From positions 124,001 through 188,000 of the forward strand of contig NZ_JBPZGY010000004.1 of the NCBI RefSeq assembly GCF_051857535.1: a DNA stretch of 64,000 bases, in the 5' to 3' direction. The stretch comes from Roseateles_B sp051857535 (GTDB lineage Bacteria; Pseudomonadota; Gammaproteobacteria; Burkholderiales; Burkholderiaceae_C). The translations under genes were made by a program, and so were the position numbers. The notes beneath the pieces are model-generated. The model had not been told where the DNA came from, did not search any database, and was given only the letters and a program-made list of their open reading frames with translations. This document shows, piece after piece, positions 36,327 to 45,520 of this stretch (position 1 is the first letter of the stretch; each line of letters opens with the position of its first letter).

Positions 36327-38660
36327 GTGAGTCAGCGACACGATTCCTTCTTCGACGGTGCCAAGCCCTCCCGCGGGGCTGCGCTGCACCTGGCCGCGGC
36401 GCCCGAGCCGCAGGCCGGGCGCGAGCATGCCGTGCCCGAGGGAGACATCGGCGACCCACTGCTGCAGGCCCTGGTCTGGCTGACCCAGCACCACGGCAAG
36501 GCCCGCTCGCCGGCCTCCCTGCGCGCTTGCGCGCCGTCCGAGGGGCCGCTGGCGCCCAACCAGGCCATCCGCATGATGCGCGAGGCCGGCTACGAGGCCG
36601 GCATGCTCAGCAAGGGCCTGTCCGAGATCAACCCCCTGGTGCTGCCCGCCGTGCTGCTGCTGCATGGCGGCGATGCCTGCGTGCTGGTCTCCCGCCGCGA
36701 GGTCGAGGGGCAGCCGGCCTACGAGGTGGTCTTCCCCGGCCCTGAGGCCAAGGCCTGCGTGGTGGCCCAGGCGGAGCTGGAGGGCGAGTACAGCGGTTTC
36801 GCGCTCGTGGCCACGCCCAAGGAAGTCTCTCAGGCCGATCCGCGCCACCATGCCCTGCTGACGGGGCAGGGCAGCCACTGGCTGTGGGGCACGCTCAAGC
36901 GCTTCATCCCCTACTACCGCGGCGCCATGACGGCCGCCCTGCTGAGCAATCTGTTGATGATGGTGACCGGCCTGGTCACCAGTGTCATCTACGACAAGGT
37001 CATCCCCCACCACGACGCCATGGCCACGCTGTGGACCCTGGCCATCGGATCGGCCCTGGCGCTGATGTTCGACCTCTTCGCGCGCCAGCTGCGGGCCCAC
37101 CTGATCGACCTGGCCGGCCGCAAGGCAGACCTCATCATTGGCTCCATGCTCTTCAAGCAGACCCTGCTGGTGCGCATGGAGCACAAGCCCGCCTCGGCCG
37201 GCTCCTATGCCCACTACCTGGGGCAGGTGGAGACGGTGCGGGAGTTCTTCACCTCGGCCAGCATGTCGGTGGTCTCGGACCTGCCCTTCATCGTGCTCTT
37301 TGTAGCCATGACTTTCCTGATCGGCGGGCCGCTGGGCTGGGTGGTGGCTTTCGCCGTGCCAGGCCTGGTACTGCTGACCTTCGTCCTGCAGAAGTACCTG
37401 CGCAATGTGGTCCGGGCCAATATGGCCGAGCAGGCGGAGCTGCAGGGCTCCCTGGTCGAGGTTGTAGAGGGCCTGGAAGACCTCAAGACCGCCGGCGCCG
37501 AGGGCCGCTTTCTTCACCGTTACGAGATCAGCAATGCCGTGGCCGCCGAGTCCGGCCTGCGCATGCGGGCCATGCATGCCTTCACCAACAACCTCACCAT
37601 GACCATGCAGCAGGCCGTGACTCTGGTGATGCTGGTCTGGGGGGTCTACCTGATTCAGGATCGGGTGATCTCCGCAGGCGGCCTGATCGGCGCGGTGATG
37701 TTCGCTACCCGCGCCATCGCGCCCCTGGGCAGCGTGGTGAGCCTCACGGCCCGCTACCAGAGCGCCCGTGCGGCCATGCAGTCTCTGGACGAGGTGATGA
37801 AGAAGCCCGTCGAGCGCGCCTCCGACCGCAACTACGTGCCCATGAGCCAGTTCAGCGGCCGCATCGGCCTGCGCGAGGTGGGCTTTTCCTACCCGATGAC
37901 CGGCGAGCACCTGCCGCCCAAGGTGCTCAAGGGCGTGAACCTGCGCATCGAACCGGGTGAGCGCATCGCCGTGCTGGGGCGTATCGGCAGCGGCAAGTCC
38001 ACGGTGCTGCGCCTGTTGGCGGGGCTCTACCAGCCCACCGAAGGCATGGTGGAGATCGAGGGCATTGACCTGCGCCAGATCGACCCGGCCGAGTTCCGCG
38101 CCCATGTGGGATTTGTGTCCCAGGAGCCCAAGCTCTTCCATGGCACCCTGCGGGACAACGTCGCCATGGGCCGCCCCGACGTGGACGCCGCCCGCCTGGT
38201 GGAGGTCGCCAAGGTGACGGGCCTGGACCGCGTGGTGTCCGGCCATCCCCTGGGCTGGGACCTGCCGGTGGGTGAGATGGGCAGCCTGCTGTCCGGCGGC
38301 CAGCGCCAGATGGTGGCCCTGGCCCGCGCCCTGGTGAACCGCCCCAAGCTGCTGCTGATGGACGAGCCCACCAGCTCGATGGACGCCCAGTCCGAGATCC
38401 TCTTCCTGCGCCAGCTGCGCGACGCGGCCCAACAGTGCACGCTGCTGGTCGTGACCCACCGTCCGGCCGTGCTGGAGCTGGTGCAGCGCATCGTCGTCAT
38501 GGATGGCGGGCGCCTGGTGATGGACGGTCCGCGTGACCAGGTGCTGGCCGCGCTGTCCGGCGTGCGCCCCGCCGCGCCCGACCCGGCCGCCGCTGCCCAG
38601 GCCTCCAATCTGCACATGCACCCTGCGGCGCAGCCGGTGCAGCGCTCGCCGTCCGTGTGA
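36327..38660 (+). CDS. Type I secretion ABC permease/ATPase (LapB/HlyB-like)
   Basis: A 777-residue inner-membrane exporter subunit. The N-terminal 150 residues form a C39-peptidase-like fold without the catalytic Cys, as in HlyB-type transporters for RTX proteins. Residues about 190-480 hold six membrane segments. In the ATPase, Walker A is GRIGSGKST (about 551-559), the signature LSGGQ lies near 654, Walker B is LLLMDEPTSSMD and the switch His is in VVTHRPAVLELVQ. The GRIGSGKS form is typical of LapB/adhesin secretion. The start is GTG. HlyD and TolC genes follow. Confidence 0.93.
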   Translation: MSQRHDSFFDGAKPSRGAALHLAAAPEPQAGREHAVPEGDIGDPLLQALVWLTQHHGKARSPASLRACAPSEGPLAPNQAIRMMREAGYEAGMLSKGLSEINPLVLPAVLLLHGGDACVLVSRREVEGQPAYEVVFPGPEAKACVVAQAELEGEYSGFALVATPKEVSQADPRHHALLTGQGSHWLWGTLKRFIPYYRGAMTAALLSNLLMMVTGLVTSVIYDKVIPHHDAMATLWTLAIGSALALMFDLFARQLRAHLIDLAGRKADLIIGSMLFKQTLLVRMEHKPASAGSYAHYLGQVETVREFFTSASMSVVSDLPFIVLFVAMTFLIGGPLGWVVAFAVPGLVLLTFVLQKYLRNVVRANMAEQAELQGSLVEVVEGLEDLKTAGAEGRFLHRYEISNAVAAESGLRMRAMHAFTNNLTMTMQQAVTLVMLVWGVYLIQDRVISAGGLIGAVMFATRAIAPLGSVVSLTARYQSARAAMQSLDEVMKKPVERASDRNYVPMSQFSGRIGLREVGFSYPMTGEHLPPKVLKGVNLRIEPGERIAVLGRIGSGKSTVLRLLAGLYQPTEGMVEIEGIDLRQIDPAEFRAHVGFVSQEPKLFHGTLRDNVAMGRPDVDAARLVEVAKVTGLDRVVSGHPLGWDLPVGEMGSLLSGGQRQMVALARALVNRPKLLLMDEPTSSMDAQSEILFLRQLRDAAQQCTLLVVTHRPAVLELVQRIVVMDGGRLVMDGPRDQVLAALSGVRPAAPDPAAAAQASNLHMHPAAQPVQRSPSV

Positions 38661-38680
38661 GCATCGAGCGAGGGCGCTGA

Positions 38681-39883
38681 GTGGCTTCATCCTCCAGAGA
38701 CGAAGGTTTGTTCCTGAGCAGCCTGGCCGCTGCGCAGGTGGATGAACCGCTGCCGCGCGTGATGTGGGCTGTCTACCTGATGCTGGCCGCCGTCGTGGCC
38801 GCCATTGTCTGGGCCTCGGTGGCCCAGGTGGACATGGTCAGCCGCAGCGAGGGGCGGGTCGTGCCAGACGGCAAGGAGCAGATCATCGCCAGCCTCGATT
38901 CCGGCCTGCTGCGCGAGCTGCTGGTCAGGGAAGGCCAGCAGGTCGAGGCCGGCCAGGCGCTGGTGCGTCTGGACCCCACGCGGGTCGAGGCCCAGCAGAA
39001 TGAAGGCCAATTGCGCGAGCTGGCCATGATGGCCCAGGCCGCCCGGCTGCAGGCCGAGGCCAATGGGACAGCGCTCAAGTTTCCCGACGAGCTCAAGTCC
39101 ATGCCCGCGCTGACAGCCGCCGAGACCCAGGCCTTCCAGGCGCGGCAGCGCTTGCTGGAGGAGTCCATTGCGGGCATCGAGCGCAGTGCCGCGCTGGTGG
39201 CCAAGGAGCTGAAGGTGGCGCAGGACATGTCGGCCAAGGGCCTGATGTCCGATGTGGAAGTGATGCGCCTCACCCGGCAGGTCAACGAGATGCGGCAGTC
39301 TAAGGTCGAGCGCCTGGGGCGTTTCCGGCAGGAGGCCACCAGCGAGCTGGTCAAGCTCCAGAACGAGCTGGCGATGATGAAGCAGCAGCAGGTGGTTCGC
39401 AAGGATGCCCTGGACCGCACGGTGCTGCGCTCGCCGGTGCGCGGCCTGGTCAAGAACATCCGCATGAACACCATCGGCGGCGTGGTGCCCATGGGCTCGC
39501 CCATCATGGAGATCGTGCCGGTGGGCTCGCGCACGCTGGTCGAGGCCCGGGTGAGCCCGGCGGACATCGGCTTCATCCAGGTGGGTCAGCATGCGGTGAT
39601 CAAGCTCTCGGGCATCGACTTCAACGCCCTGGGCGGGCTGGAGGGCAAGGTCGAGCAGATCAGCCCGGATGCCATCGGCGAGCCCAACCCCCTGGGCGGC
39701 GACGGCCGCTACTACCGCACCCTGATCCGCGCCGAGCAGAACAACATCCGCTACAAGGGCGAGACCCTGGCCATCATCCCTGGCATGACGGCCGCGGTGG
39801 AGATCAAGACCGGCGAACGCTCGGTGCTGAGCTTCCTCCTGCGGCCCATGATGCGCTCCCGCGAGGCCCTGCGCGAGCGCTGA
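38681..39883 (+). CDS. Type I secretion membrane fusion protein (HlyD/LapC)
   Basis: The periplasmic adaptor of the type I system, 400 residues. A short cytoplasmic N-terminus is followed by one membrane anchor (about residues 28-50), then a lipoyl half (LLRELLVREGQQVEAGQALV), a long coiled coil with KVERLGRFRQEATSEL, the second lipoyl half (RSPVRGLVKNIRMNTIGG) and a C-terminal beta barrel ending near PGMTAAVEIKTGERSVLSFL, the family-typical end. It starts at GTG 20 bases after the ATPase gene. Confidence 0.93.
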   Translation: MASSSRDEGLFLSSLAAAQVDEPLPRVMWAVYLMLAAVVAAIVWASVAQVDMVSRSEGRVVPDGKEQIIASLDSGLLRELLVREGQQVEAGQALVRLDPTRVEAQQNEGQLRELAMMAQAARLQAEANGTALKFPDELKSMPALTAAETQAFQARQRLLEESIAGIERSAALVAKELKVAQDMSAKGLMSDVEVMRLTRQVNEMRQSKVERLGRFRQEATSELVKLQNELAMMKQQQVVRKDALDRTVLRSPVRGLVKNIRMNTIGGVVPMGSPIMEIVPVGSRTLVEARVSPADIGFIQVGQHAVIKLSGIDFNALGGLEGKVEQISPDAIGEPNPLGGDGRYYRTLIRAEQNNIRYKGETLAIIPGMTAAVEIKTGERSVLSFLLRPMMRSREALRER

Positions 39884-40015
39884 ACGCCAGTGCCGGCCTT
39901 GACCAGCCTCGGAGAAACGGGGTTTGGCGCCGCTTATTCCCGCTCAAGTTCCCGGCCACCCTGTGGTCCAGTACAGGCATGAGCAAGACCTGTCTGTACG
40001 CTGGGGGATGAGGCC

Positions 40016-41350
40016 ATGGTGACGCTGCGCAAAATCGGCCTGTGCCTGCTGCTGGGGGCCGCCACGGCCGCCCAGTCCCAGGGGCGATGCAACGAGGACG
40101 ACGCCAATACCCCGGCCGCGCAGAAGGCCGCCAGCCAGCTCGTCATCAGCGACGCCGACCCGCGTGCGCAGATCCAGATCCTGGTGGACCGGGCCCTGGC
40201 GCGCAGCCAGTCCGTGGGCATGATCAAGCTGCTGGCCCAGGCCGCCCGCGACGACTGGGACGAGGTCAGCCAGGCCAACAAGCCCCGCGCCAGCCTGGAC
40301 ATGCAGGCCAACCAGATCGGCTCCAGCACGGACGGCGTCAGTACCGCCAATGGCGCACAGGGGCGCGTGGCCCTGAGCCTCAGCACCACCCTCTTCGACT
40401 TCGGCCGTAACCGCCAGCTGGTCGGCTGGCGCTCGCAGCTGGCCGAGGCGGCGCGCCAGGGCTACTACAGCGCCGAGCAGCAGCTGGCCCTGCAGACCGT
40501 GTCCCTGGCCCTGGACCGGGGCCGCTACCTGCTGCAGGCCCAGGTCTACAGCCAGTACGTGCGCCGCATGGCCTGCCTGGTGGATTCGCTGGAGACCATC
40601 GTCAAGGCCGACAAGGGCCGCGCCAGCGAGCTGGTGCAGGCCCAGAAGAACCTGCTGCAGGCCGACCTCGCCGTGGAGGCCACCATGTCCGCCCTGCGCC
40701 AGACCGAGACCCGGCTCAAGCGCTTCGTGGGCGACGAGCTGCCGCCCAGCGCAAGCTTTTCCAACCTCCTTACCCGCGTGCCCGCGCTGGACGACATGCA
40801 GAAGGACGCGCTCAGCGCGCCCGACGTGGCCCAGCTCGAAGCCCAGGCCCGTGCCCAGGGCAGCTATGTGGAAAGCGTGCGCGCCAATGCCAAGCCCCAG
40901 GTCAATGCCATCGTAGGCACCAGCGCCACCGCTGGCGTGACCCGCAACCGCGACTGGGCCGTGGGCTTCAGCGTCAACGTGCCCCTGATGACGCCGGGCC
41001 AGGACGCCTCGGTCAACGCCGCCACCAAGCGCGCCGAGGCCGCCCGGCTGCAGCGCGAGGATGCCCTGGAGACCCGGCGCTACCGCCTGATCGACATGCA
41101 TGAATCCGCGACCTCGGCCTTCGACCGTGCGCGGCGCATCACCGAGATCCTGCGCAACAGTTCACAGCTGCGCACTGCCACCTTGCAACAGTGGCAGCAA
41201 TTGGGCCGCCGCTCCCTGTTCGACGTGATGGGATCGGAGTCAGACTACTACTCGCTGCGCATCGCGCACGTGAACGCCATCTTCGACGGGCAGCAGGCCG
41301 TGGCCATGCTGTGGTCGCTGGGGCGGGGCGTGATGGCGCCGCTGCGCTGA
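40016..41350 (+). CDS. TolC-family outer membrane channel
   Basis: The outer membrane part of the type I system, 444 residues, with a signal peptide at the N-terminus (KIGLCLLLGAATAAQSQG). Two halves of the alpha-helical barrel are visible; the first includes RVALSLSTTLFDFGRNRQL and the second VGFSVNVPLMTPGQDASV, where TolC proteins carry their beta-strand turns. GSESDYYSLRIAHVNAIFDG is the conserved end of the second half. It lies 132 bases after the adaptor gene. LapE/TolC is the closest functional model. Confidence 0.9.
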   Translation: MVTLRKIGLCLLLGAATAAQSQGRCNEDDANTPAAQKAASQLVISDADPRAQIQILVDRALARSQSVGMIKLLAQAARDDWDEVSQANKPRASLDMQANQIGSSTDGVSTANGAQGRVALSLSTTLFDFGRNRQLVGWRSQLAEAARQGYYSAEQQLALQTVSLALDRGRYLLQAQVYSQYVRRMACLVDSLETIVKADKGRASELVQAQKNLLQADLAVEATMSALRQTETRLKRFVGDELPPSASFSNLLTRVPALDDMQKDALSAPDVAQLEAQARAQGSYVESVRANAKPQVNAIVGTSATAGVTRNRDWAVGFSVNVPLMTPGQDASVNAATKRAEAARLQREDALETRRYRLIDMHESATSAFDRARRITEILRNSSQLRTATLQQWQQLGRRSLFDVMGSESDYYSLRIAHVNAIFDGQQAVAMLWSLGRGVMAPLR

Positions 41351-41393
41351 AGCCCGATCCCGCTCCAGTCCTTTGAAAGCTCACAGACACACC

Positions 41394-42515
41394 ATGGCAA
41401 ACATCCTCGATACCGGCGTCAAGCTCGTGAAGAACGTCGGCCGCTACAACATCGGCGCAGGCTCGCTGGCCGAGCTGCAGGGCTTGCTGGACGGTCGCCG
41501 TGCGCAGGCCCGCGGGCAAGGGCAGGGGGAGGCCGTCGTCTTCCTGGTCGACGAGTTCTTTGCCGGCCAGCCCGAGCTCACGGCCCGCCTGGGCGTGGGG
41601 GCGGCCGACGTGCTGCAGTTCGTGCGCACCGAGCACGAGCCCAAGACCGAGGGCATCGACGCCCTGGTGGCCAGCCTGCTGGATCGCGGCCTGAGCCAGC
41701 CGGCGGCCGTGGTGGGCATGGGCGGCGGCATCACCATGGACACGGCCAAGGCGGTCTCCAACCTGCTGGGCAACGGCGGCCATGCGGCCGACTACCAGGG
41801 CTGGGACCTGCTCAAGCGCCCCGGCGTCTTCAAGGTCGGCATTCCCACCGTCTCGGGCACCGGCGCCGAGGCCACCCGTACCTGTGTCATGACCAACGAG
41901 GCCACCGGCCTGAAGCTGGGCATGAACAGCGACTACACGGTCTTCGACCACGTCATCATGGACCCACTGCTGACGGCCACCGTGCCGCGCAACCAGTACT
42001 TCTACACGGGCATGGATGCCTACATCCACTGCATCGAGTCCCTGGCCGGGAGCTACCGCAACGCCATCGGCGACGCCTACTCCCGCGAGACCATCAGCCT
42101 CTGCCGCCAGGTCTTCGCCCAGGGCGACATGATGGCGCCTGAGAACCGCGAGCGCCTGATGGTGGCCTCCTACCTCGGCGGCTGCGCCATCGCCACCAGC
42201 TATGTGGGGCTGGTGCACCCACTGTCCGCGGGCCTGTCCGTCGTGCTGGGCCTGCACCACTGCGTGGCCAATTGCATCGTGATGCGGGCCATGGGCGAGT
42301 TCTATCCGCAGGCCTATGACGAGTTCTGGGGCATGGTCCAGGCGCAGGGCGTGGAGATCCCCCAGGGCGTCTGCGCGGGCCTGGACGAGGCCGGCTTCGA
42401 GGCGCTCTACAAGGCTTCCATCGTGCATGCCAAGCCCCTGACCAACGCCCTGGGCGAGGACTTCAAGTCCCGCCTGACGCCGCAGAGGGTGGCGGATCTC
42501 TTCCGCATGATGTAA
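41394..42515 (+). CDS. kdnB: KdnB-like Kdo 8-oxidase (iron alcohol dehydrogenase)
   Basis: A 373-residue group III iron-dependent alcohol dehydrogenase. In Shewanella KdnB oxidises C8 of Kdo, and KdnA then adds an amino group there. Features: nucleotide loop GMGGGITMDTAKAV, GIPTVSGTGAEATRTCV, LKLGMNSDYTVFDHVIMD, and metal ligands in MDAYIHCIESL and GLHHCVANC. These stretches fit the KdnB subgroup well. The ATG at 41394 follows the TolC gene by 43 bases, and the KdnA-like transaminase follows. The true substrate may be a nonulosonate instead, given the NeuB-like gene further down. Confidence 0.82.
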   Translation: MANILDTGVKLVKNVGRYNIGAGSLAELQGLLDGRRAQARGQGQGEAVVFLVDEFFAGQPELTARLGVGAADVLQFVRTEHEPKTEGIDALVASLLDRGLSQPAAVVGMGGGITMDTAKAVSNLLGNGGHAADYQGWDLLKRPGVFKVGIPTVSGTGAEATRTCVMTNEATGLKLGMNSDYTVFDHVIMDPLLTATVPRNQYFYTGMDAYIHCIESLAGSYRNAIGDAYSRETISLCRQVFAQGDMMAPENRERLMVASYLGGCAIATSYVGLVHPLSAGLSVVLGLHHCVANCIVMRAMGEFYPQAYDEFWGMVQAQGVEIPQGVCAGLDEAGFEALYKASIVHAKPLTNALGEDFKSRLTPQRVADLFRMM

Positions 42516-42564
42516 ACAGGCAGCGCCGCCACAGCCACAGACACCGCACGATTCGGGAGACACC

Positions 42565-43755
42565 ATGCCAGGCTACGAAGTGATGGGCCCAGAGGAACTG
42601 GCCGAGATCCAGGACATCTTCGCCCGCGGCGCCATCCTGTTCCGCCACGGCTTCGATGCCCTGCGGGGGGACTGCTACAAGGTGCGCGAGTTCGAGCAGG
42701 CCTTTGCCAAGGCCATGGGCTCGCCGCATGCGCTGGCCGTGTCCTCCGGCACCGCCGCCTTGCGCGTGGGCCTGGCGGCCCTGGGCATAGGCGCGGGCGA
42801 CGAGGTCATCACGCAGAGCTTCACCTTCGTGGCCACCGTCGAGGCCATCATCGAGTCGCGCGCCACGCCGGTCTGCACCGAGATCGACGCCACGCTCAAC
42901 ATGGACCCCGAGGACCTCAAGCGCCGCATCACGCCGCGCACCAAGGCCGTCATCGTGGTCCACATGCTGGGCACGCCCTCGCGCCTGCCGGAGATCAAGG
43001 CCATCTGCGACGCGCACGGCATCGCCCTCATCGAGGACGCAGCCTGGGGCTGCGGCGGCTCGCTGAACGGCCGGGCGCTGGGCAGCTGGGGCCGCCTGGG
43101 CACCTTCAGCTTCGACTTCGCCAAGACCATGACCACGGGCGAGGGCGGCCTGGTGCTGTTCCAGGAGCAGGACGACTGGGCCCGCGGCGCCGCCTGGCAT
43201 GACCACGGCCACGAGAACAACCCCGCCGTGCCGCGCTGGGAGGACACCCGCGCCAGCAGCGGCTTCAACTTTCGCATGATGGAGCTGCAGGGCGCCGTGG
43301 GCCTGGCCCAGCTGCGCAAGCTGCCGGACATCGTGCAGGCCCAGCGCCGCAACCGCGATCAGCTCTGGAATGCCATCCGGGACCTGCCCGGCATTGCCCC
43401 GCGCGAGGTGCCGGCCGGCAGCTACGAGACGGCTGATGCGCTCGTCTTCTTCGTGCAGGACAACGCCGCTGCGCGCCGCTGCCGCGAGGCCCTGCTGGCG
43501 CGTGGCCTGGCCACCAAGATCCTGCCCGAGGCCTTCACCTGGCACTTCGCCGGCACCTGGACGCACATGCCCGAGCTGGCCGGTGCGCATGGTGGCGATC
43601 TCTCGCAGGCCTTCCCGCAGTCGGCCACGCTGCTGTCGCGGGCCGTGTCGCTGCCGGTGGGCGTCAAGCTGCGCGAAGAAGCGCCCGCGCTGGCCCGCCA
43701 GGCGCTGACGGAGGCCCTGGGCCTGGCGCTGCAGCCACAGGAGGTGGGGGCATGA
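42565..43755 (+). CDS. kdnA: KdnA-like PLP aminotransferase
   Basis: A 396-residue DegT/DnrJ-family sugar aminotransferase. The start MPGYEVMGPEEL and the FRHGFDALRG stretch are characteristic of KdnA-type proteins. PLP site features include VSSGTAALRVGLAALG, EDAAWGCGG and the Schiff-base Lys in SFDFAKTMTTGEGG. With KdnB it would turn the C8 alcohol of Kdo, or a related ulosonate, into an amine. The adjacent glycosyltransferase gene starts within its stop codon. Confidence 0.82.
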   Translation: MPGYEVMGPEELAEIQDIFARGAILFRHGFDALRGDCYKVREFEQAFAKAMGSPHALAVSSGTAALRVGLAALGIGAGDEVITQSFTFVATVEAIIESRATPVCTEIDATLNMDPEDLKRRITPRTKAVIVVHMLGTPSRLPEIKAICDAHGIALIEDAAWGCGGSLNGRALGSWGRLGTFSFDFAKTMTTGEGGLVLFQEQDDWARGAAWHDHGHENNPAVPRWEDTRASSGFNFRMMELQGAVGLAQLRKLPDIVQAQRRNRDQLWNAIRDLPGIAPREVPAGSYETADALVFFVQDNAAARRCREALLARGLATKILPEAFTWHFAGTWTHMPELAGAHGGDLSQAFPQSATLLSRAVSLPVGVKLREEAPALARQALTEALGLALQPQEVGA

Positions 43756-44450
43756 ACTTCAAGCCGCTGGTCTCGGTCATCGTGCCGGTCTACAACCAGG
43801 AACGCTACATCGGCCGCTGCCTGCGCTCGCTGCTGAATCAGACCTTGCACAGCGACCAGTACGAGATCATCGTGATCGACGACGGCAGCACCGACCGCAC
43901 GCCTTACGCCCTGGAGCTCTTCCACGACGCCATCGTGCCCCTGCGCAACGAGCGCAACCTGGGCCTCCCAGCCTCACTCAACCGCGGCATCCGTGCCGCG
44001 CGTGGCGACTTCATCGTGCGGGTGGACTCGGACGACTACGTCAACGCCAACTTCCTCAACATCCTGCACTTCTTCCTGGACCAGAACCCCCTGCACGACG
44101 CCGTGGCCTGCGACTACCTCTTGGTGGACGACCACGAGCAGGTGCTGGAGCGGGTGAACTGCATGGACGAGCCCATCGCCTGCGGCATCATGTTCCGCAA
44201 GGCCCACCTCATGGAGACGGGGCTCTACGACGAGAGCTTCCATCGCCACGAGGAGCGCGAGCTGCGCATCCGCTTCGAGCAGAAGCACCACATCGCCCGG
44301 CTGGAGCTGCCCCTGTACCGCTACCGCCGCCACGACAACAACATCACCAACGACCTCGACGCCATGGAGCTGCACCGCCAGCGCCTGATCAGCAAGCATG
44401 GTGTCGACGGATCCTCGGCTTCCCAAGCCGTCCGCAGGAGCATGCAATGA
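43752..44450 (+). CDS. Glycosyltransferase family 2
   Basis: A 232-residue GT-A fold enzyme. The N-terminal half carries VSVIVPVYNQERYIGRCLRS, the nucleotide-binding IIVIDDGSTDRTP and a DxD-like VRVDSDDYVN. The C-terminal half is short, with no membrane segment. It overlaps kdnA and the NeuB-type gene by four bases each, so it is part of the same unit. It may transfer the sugar made here, but GT2 enzymes usually use UDP- or dTDP-sugars rather than CMP-sugars. Confidence 0.88.
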   Translation: MNFKPLVSVIVPVYNQERYIGRCLRSLLNQTLHSDQYEIIVIDDGSTDRTPYALELFHDAIVPLRNERNLGLPASLNRGIRAARGDFIVRVDSDDYVNANFLNILHFFLDQNPLHDAVACDYLLVDDHEQVLERVNCMDEPIACGIMFRKAHLMETGLYDESFHRHEERELRIRFEQKHHIARLELPLYRYRRHDNNITNDLDAMELHRQRLISKHGVDGSSASQAVRRSMQ

Positions 44451-45517
44451 CCGCCTCGGTGACCCTCGGCAAGCGCCGCCTCACCCCTGACAGCCGCCCC
44501 TATGTGATCGCCGAGATCGGCGTCAACCACGAGGGCTCCCTGGAGCAGGCCAAGCGCCTGATCGAGCTGGCCAAGGAGGGCGGCGCCGATGCCGCCAAGT
44601 TCCAGAGCTACAAGGCCGAGACCCTGGCCTCCAGGCACTCGCCGTCCTACTGGGACACCAGCAAGGAGCCCACGCGCAGCCAGTTCGAGCTCTTCAAGAA
44701 GTACGACCGCTTCGGGCCCGAGGAGTACCGCGCCCTGGCGCGGCACTGCGAGCAGATCGGCATCGACTTCCTCTCCACCGCCTTCGACGATGCCGCGGTG
44801 GAGTTTCTGGACGATCTGATGCCCTTCCACAAGATCGCCTCGGCCGACCTCACCAACATTCCCTTCCTTCGCAAGATCGCCGCCAAGGGCAAGCCCGTGG
44901 TGCTGTCCACCGGTGCCTCCACGCTGGGCGAGATCGACATGGCCGTGCAGACCCTGCGCGCCGCCGGCTGCCGCGAGCTGGTGCTGCTGCACTGCGTGCT
45001 GAACTACCCCACGCCCAATGCCCAGGCCCATCTGCGCATGATCAAGGGCCTGCAGCGGGCCTATCCGGAGCTGCTGATCGGCTACTCCGACCACACCCTG
45101 CCGGACGAAGCCATGTACCCGCTGATGAGCGCGCATCTGCTGGGCGCCGTCGTGCTGGAGAAGCACTTCACCCACGACAAGACCCTGCCCGGCAACGACC
45201 ACTACCATGCCATGGACGTGCATGACTTGCGCCGCTTCATGACGGCGCTGGACACCGTGCACGACCTGCTGGGCGAGAGCGATCACAAGCAGCCCACGCC
45301 CACCGAGGGCCCGGCCCGCGCCAATGCCCGCCGCTCCATCGTGCTGACCCGTGACGTGGCGGCCGGTGAAGTGCTCACGGAGGCCCACCTGACCTACAAG
45401 CGCCCGGGCACCGGCATCAGTCCCCTGCATTGGGATGAGGTGCTGGGCCGGCCCGCGCTGCGCGCCATGGAGTCCGACCACGTGCTGCAGTGGGCCGACC
45501 TGGGGCAGGGCGCCTGA
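44447..45517 (+). CDS. NeuB/SpsE-type ulosonate synthase with SAF domain
   Basis: A 356-residue enzyme that condenses phosphoenolpyruvate with an aldose to give a nonulosonic (sialic-type) acid. PYVIAEIGVNHEGSLEQAKR, AAKFQSYKAETL, STAFDDAAVEFL and IGYSDHTL form the NeuB barrel; GAVVLEKHFTHDKTLPGNDH is the conserved metal and substrate segment. A C-terminal SAF (antifreeze-like) domain includes RSIVLTRDVAAGEVL. The aldose substrate (ManNAc, an altrose, or another sugar) cannot be told; no NeuC, PseB/C or LegB/C genes are nearby. SpsE of spore coat polysaccharide is a close functional parallel. Confidence 0.85.
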   Translation: MTASVTLGKRRLTPDSRPYVIAEIGVNHEGSLEQAKRLIELAKEGGADAAKFQSYKAETLASRHSPSYWDTSKEPTRSQFELFKKYDRFGPEEYRALARHCEQIGIDFLSTAFDDAAVEFLDDLMPFHKIASADLTNIPFLRKIAAKGKPVVLSTGASTLGEIDMAVQTLRAAGCRELVLLHCVLNYPTPNAQAHLRMIKGLQRAYPELLIGYSDHTLPDEAMYPLMSAHLLGAVVLEKHFTHDKTLPGNDHYHAMDVHDLRRFMTALDTVHDLLGESDHKQPTPTEGPARANARRSIVLTRDVAAGEVLTEAHLTYKRPGTGISPLHWDEVLGRPALRAMESDHVLQWADLGQGA

Positions 45518-45520
45518 GCC

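Noticed and set aside
36327..36780. Active C39 peptidase at the N-terminus of the type I ATPase
   Set aside because: No catalytic Cys motif is visible; it fits the inactive C39-like domain of RTX exporters, so a double-glycine peptide substrate is unlikely.
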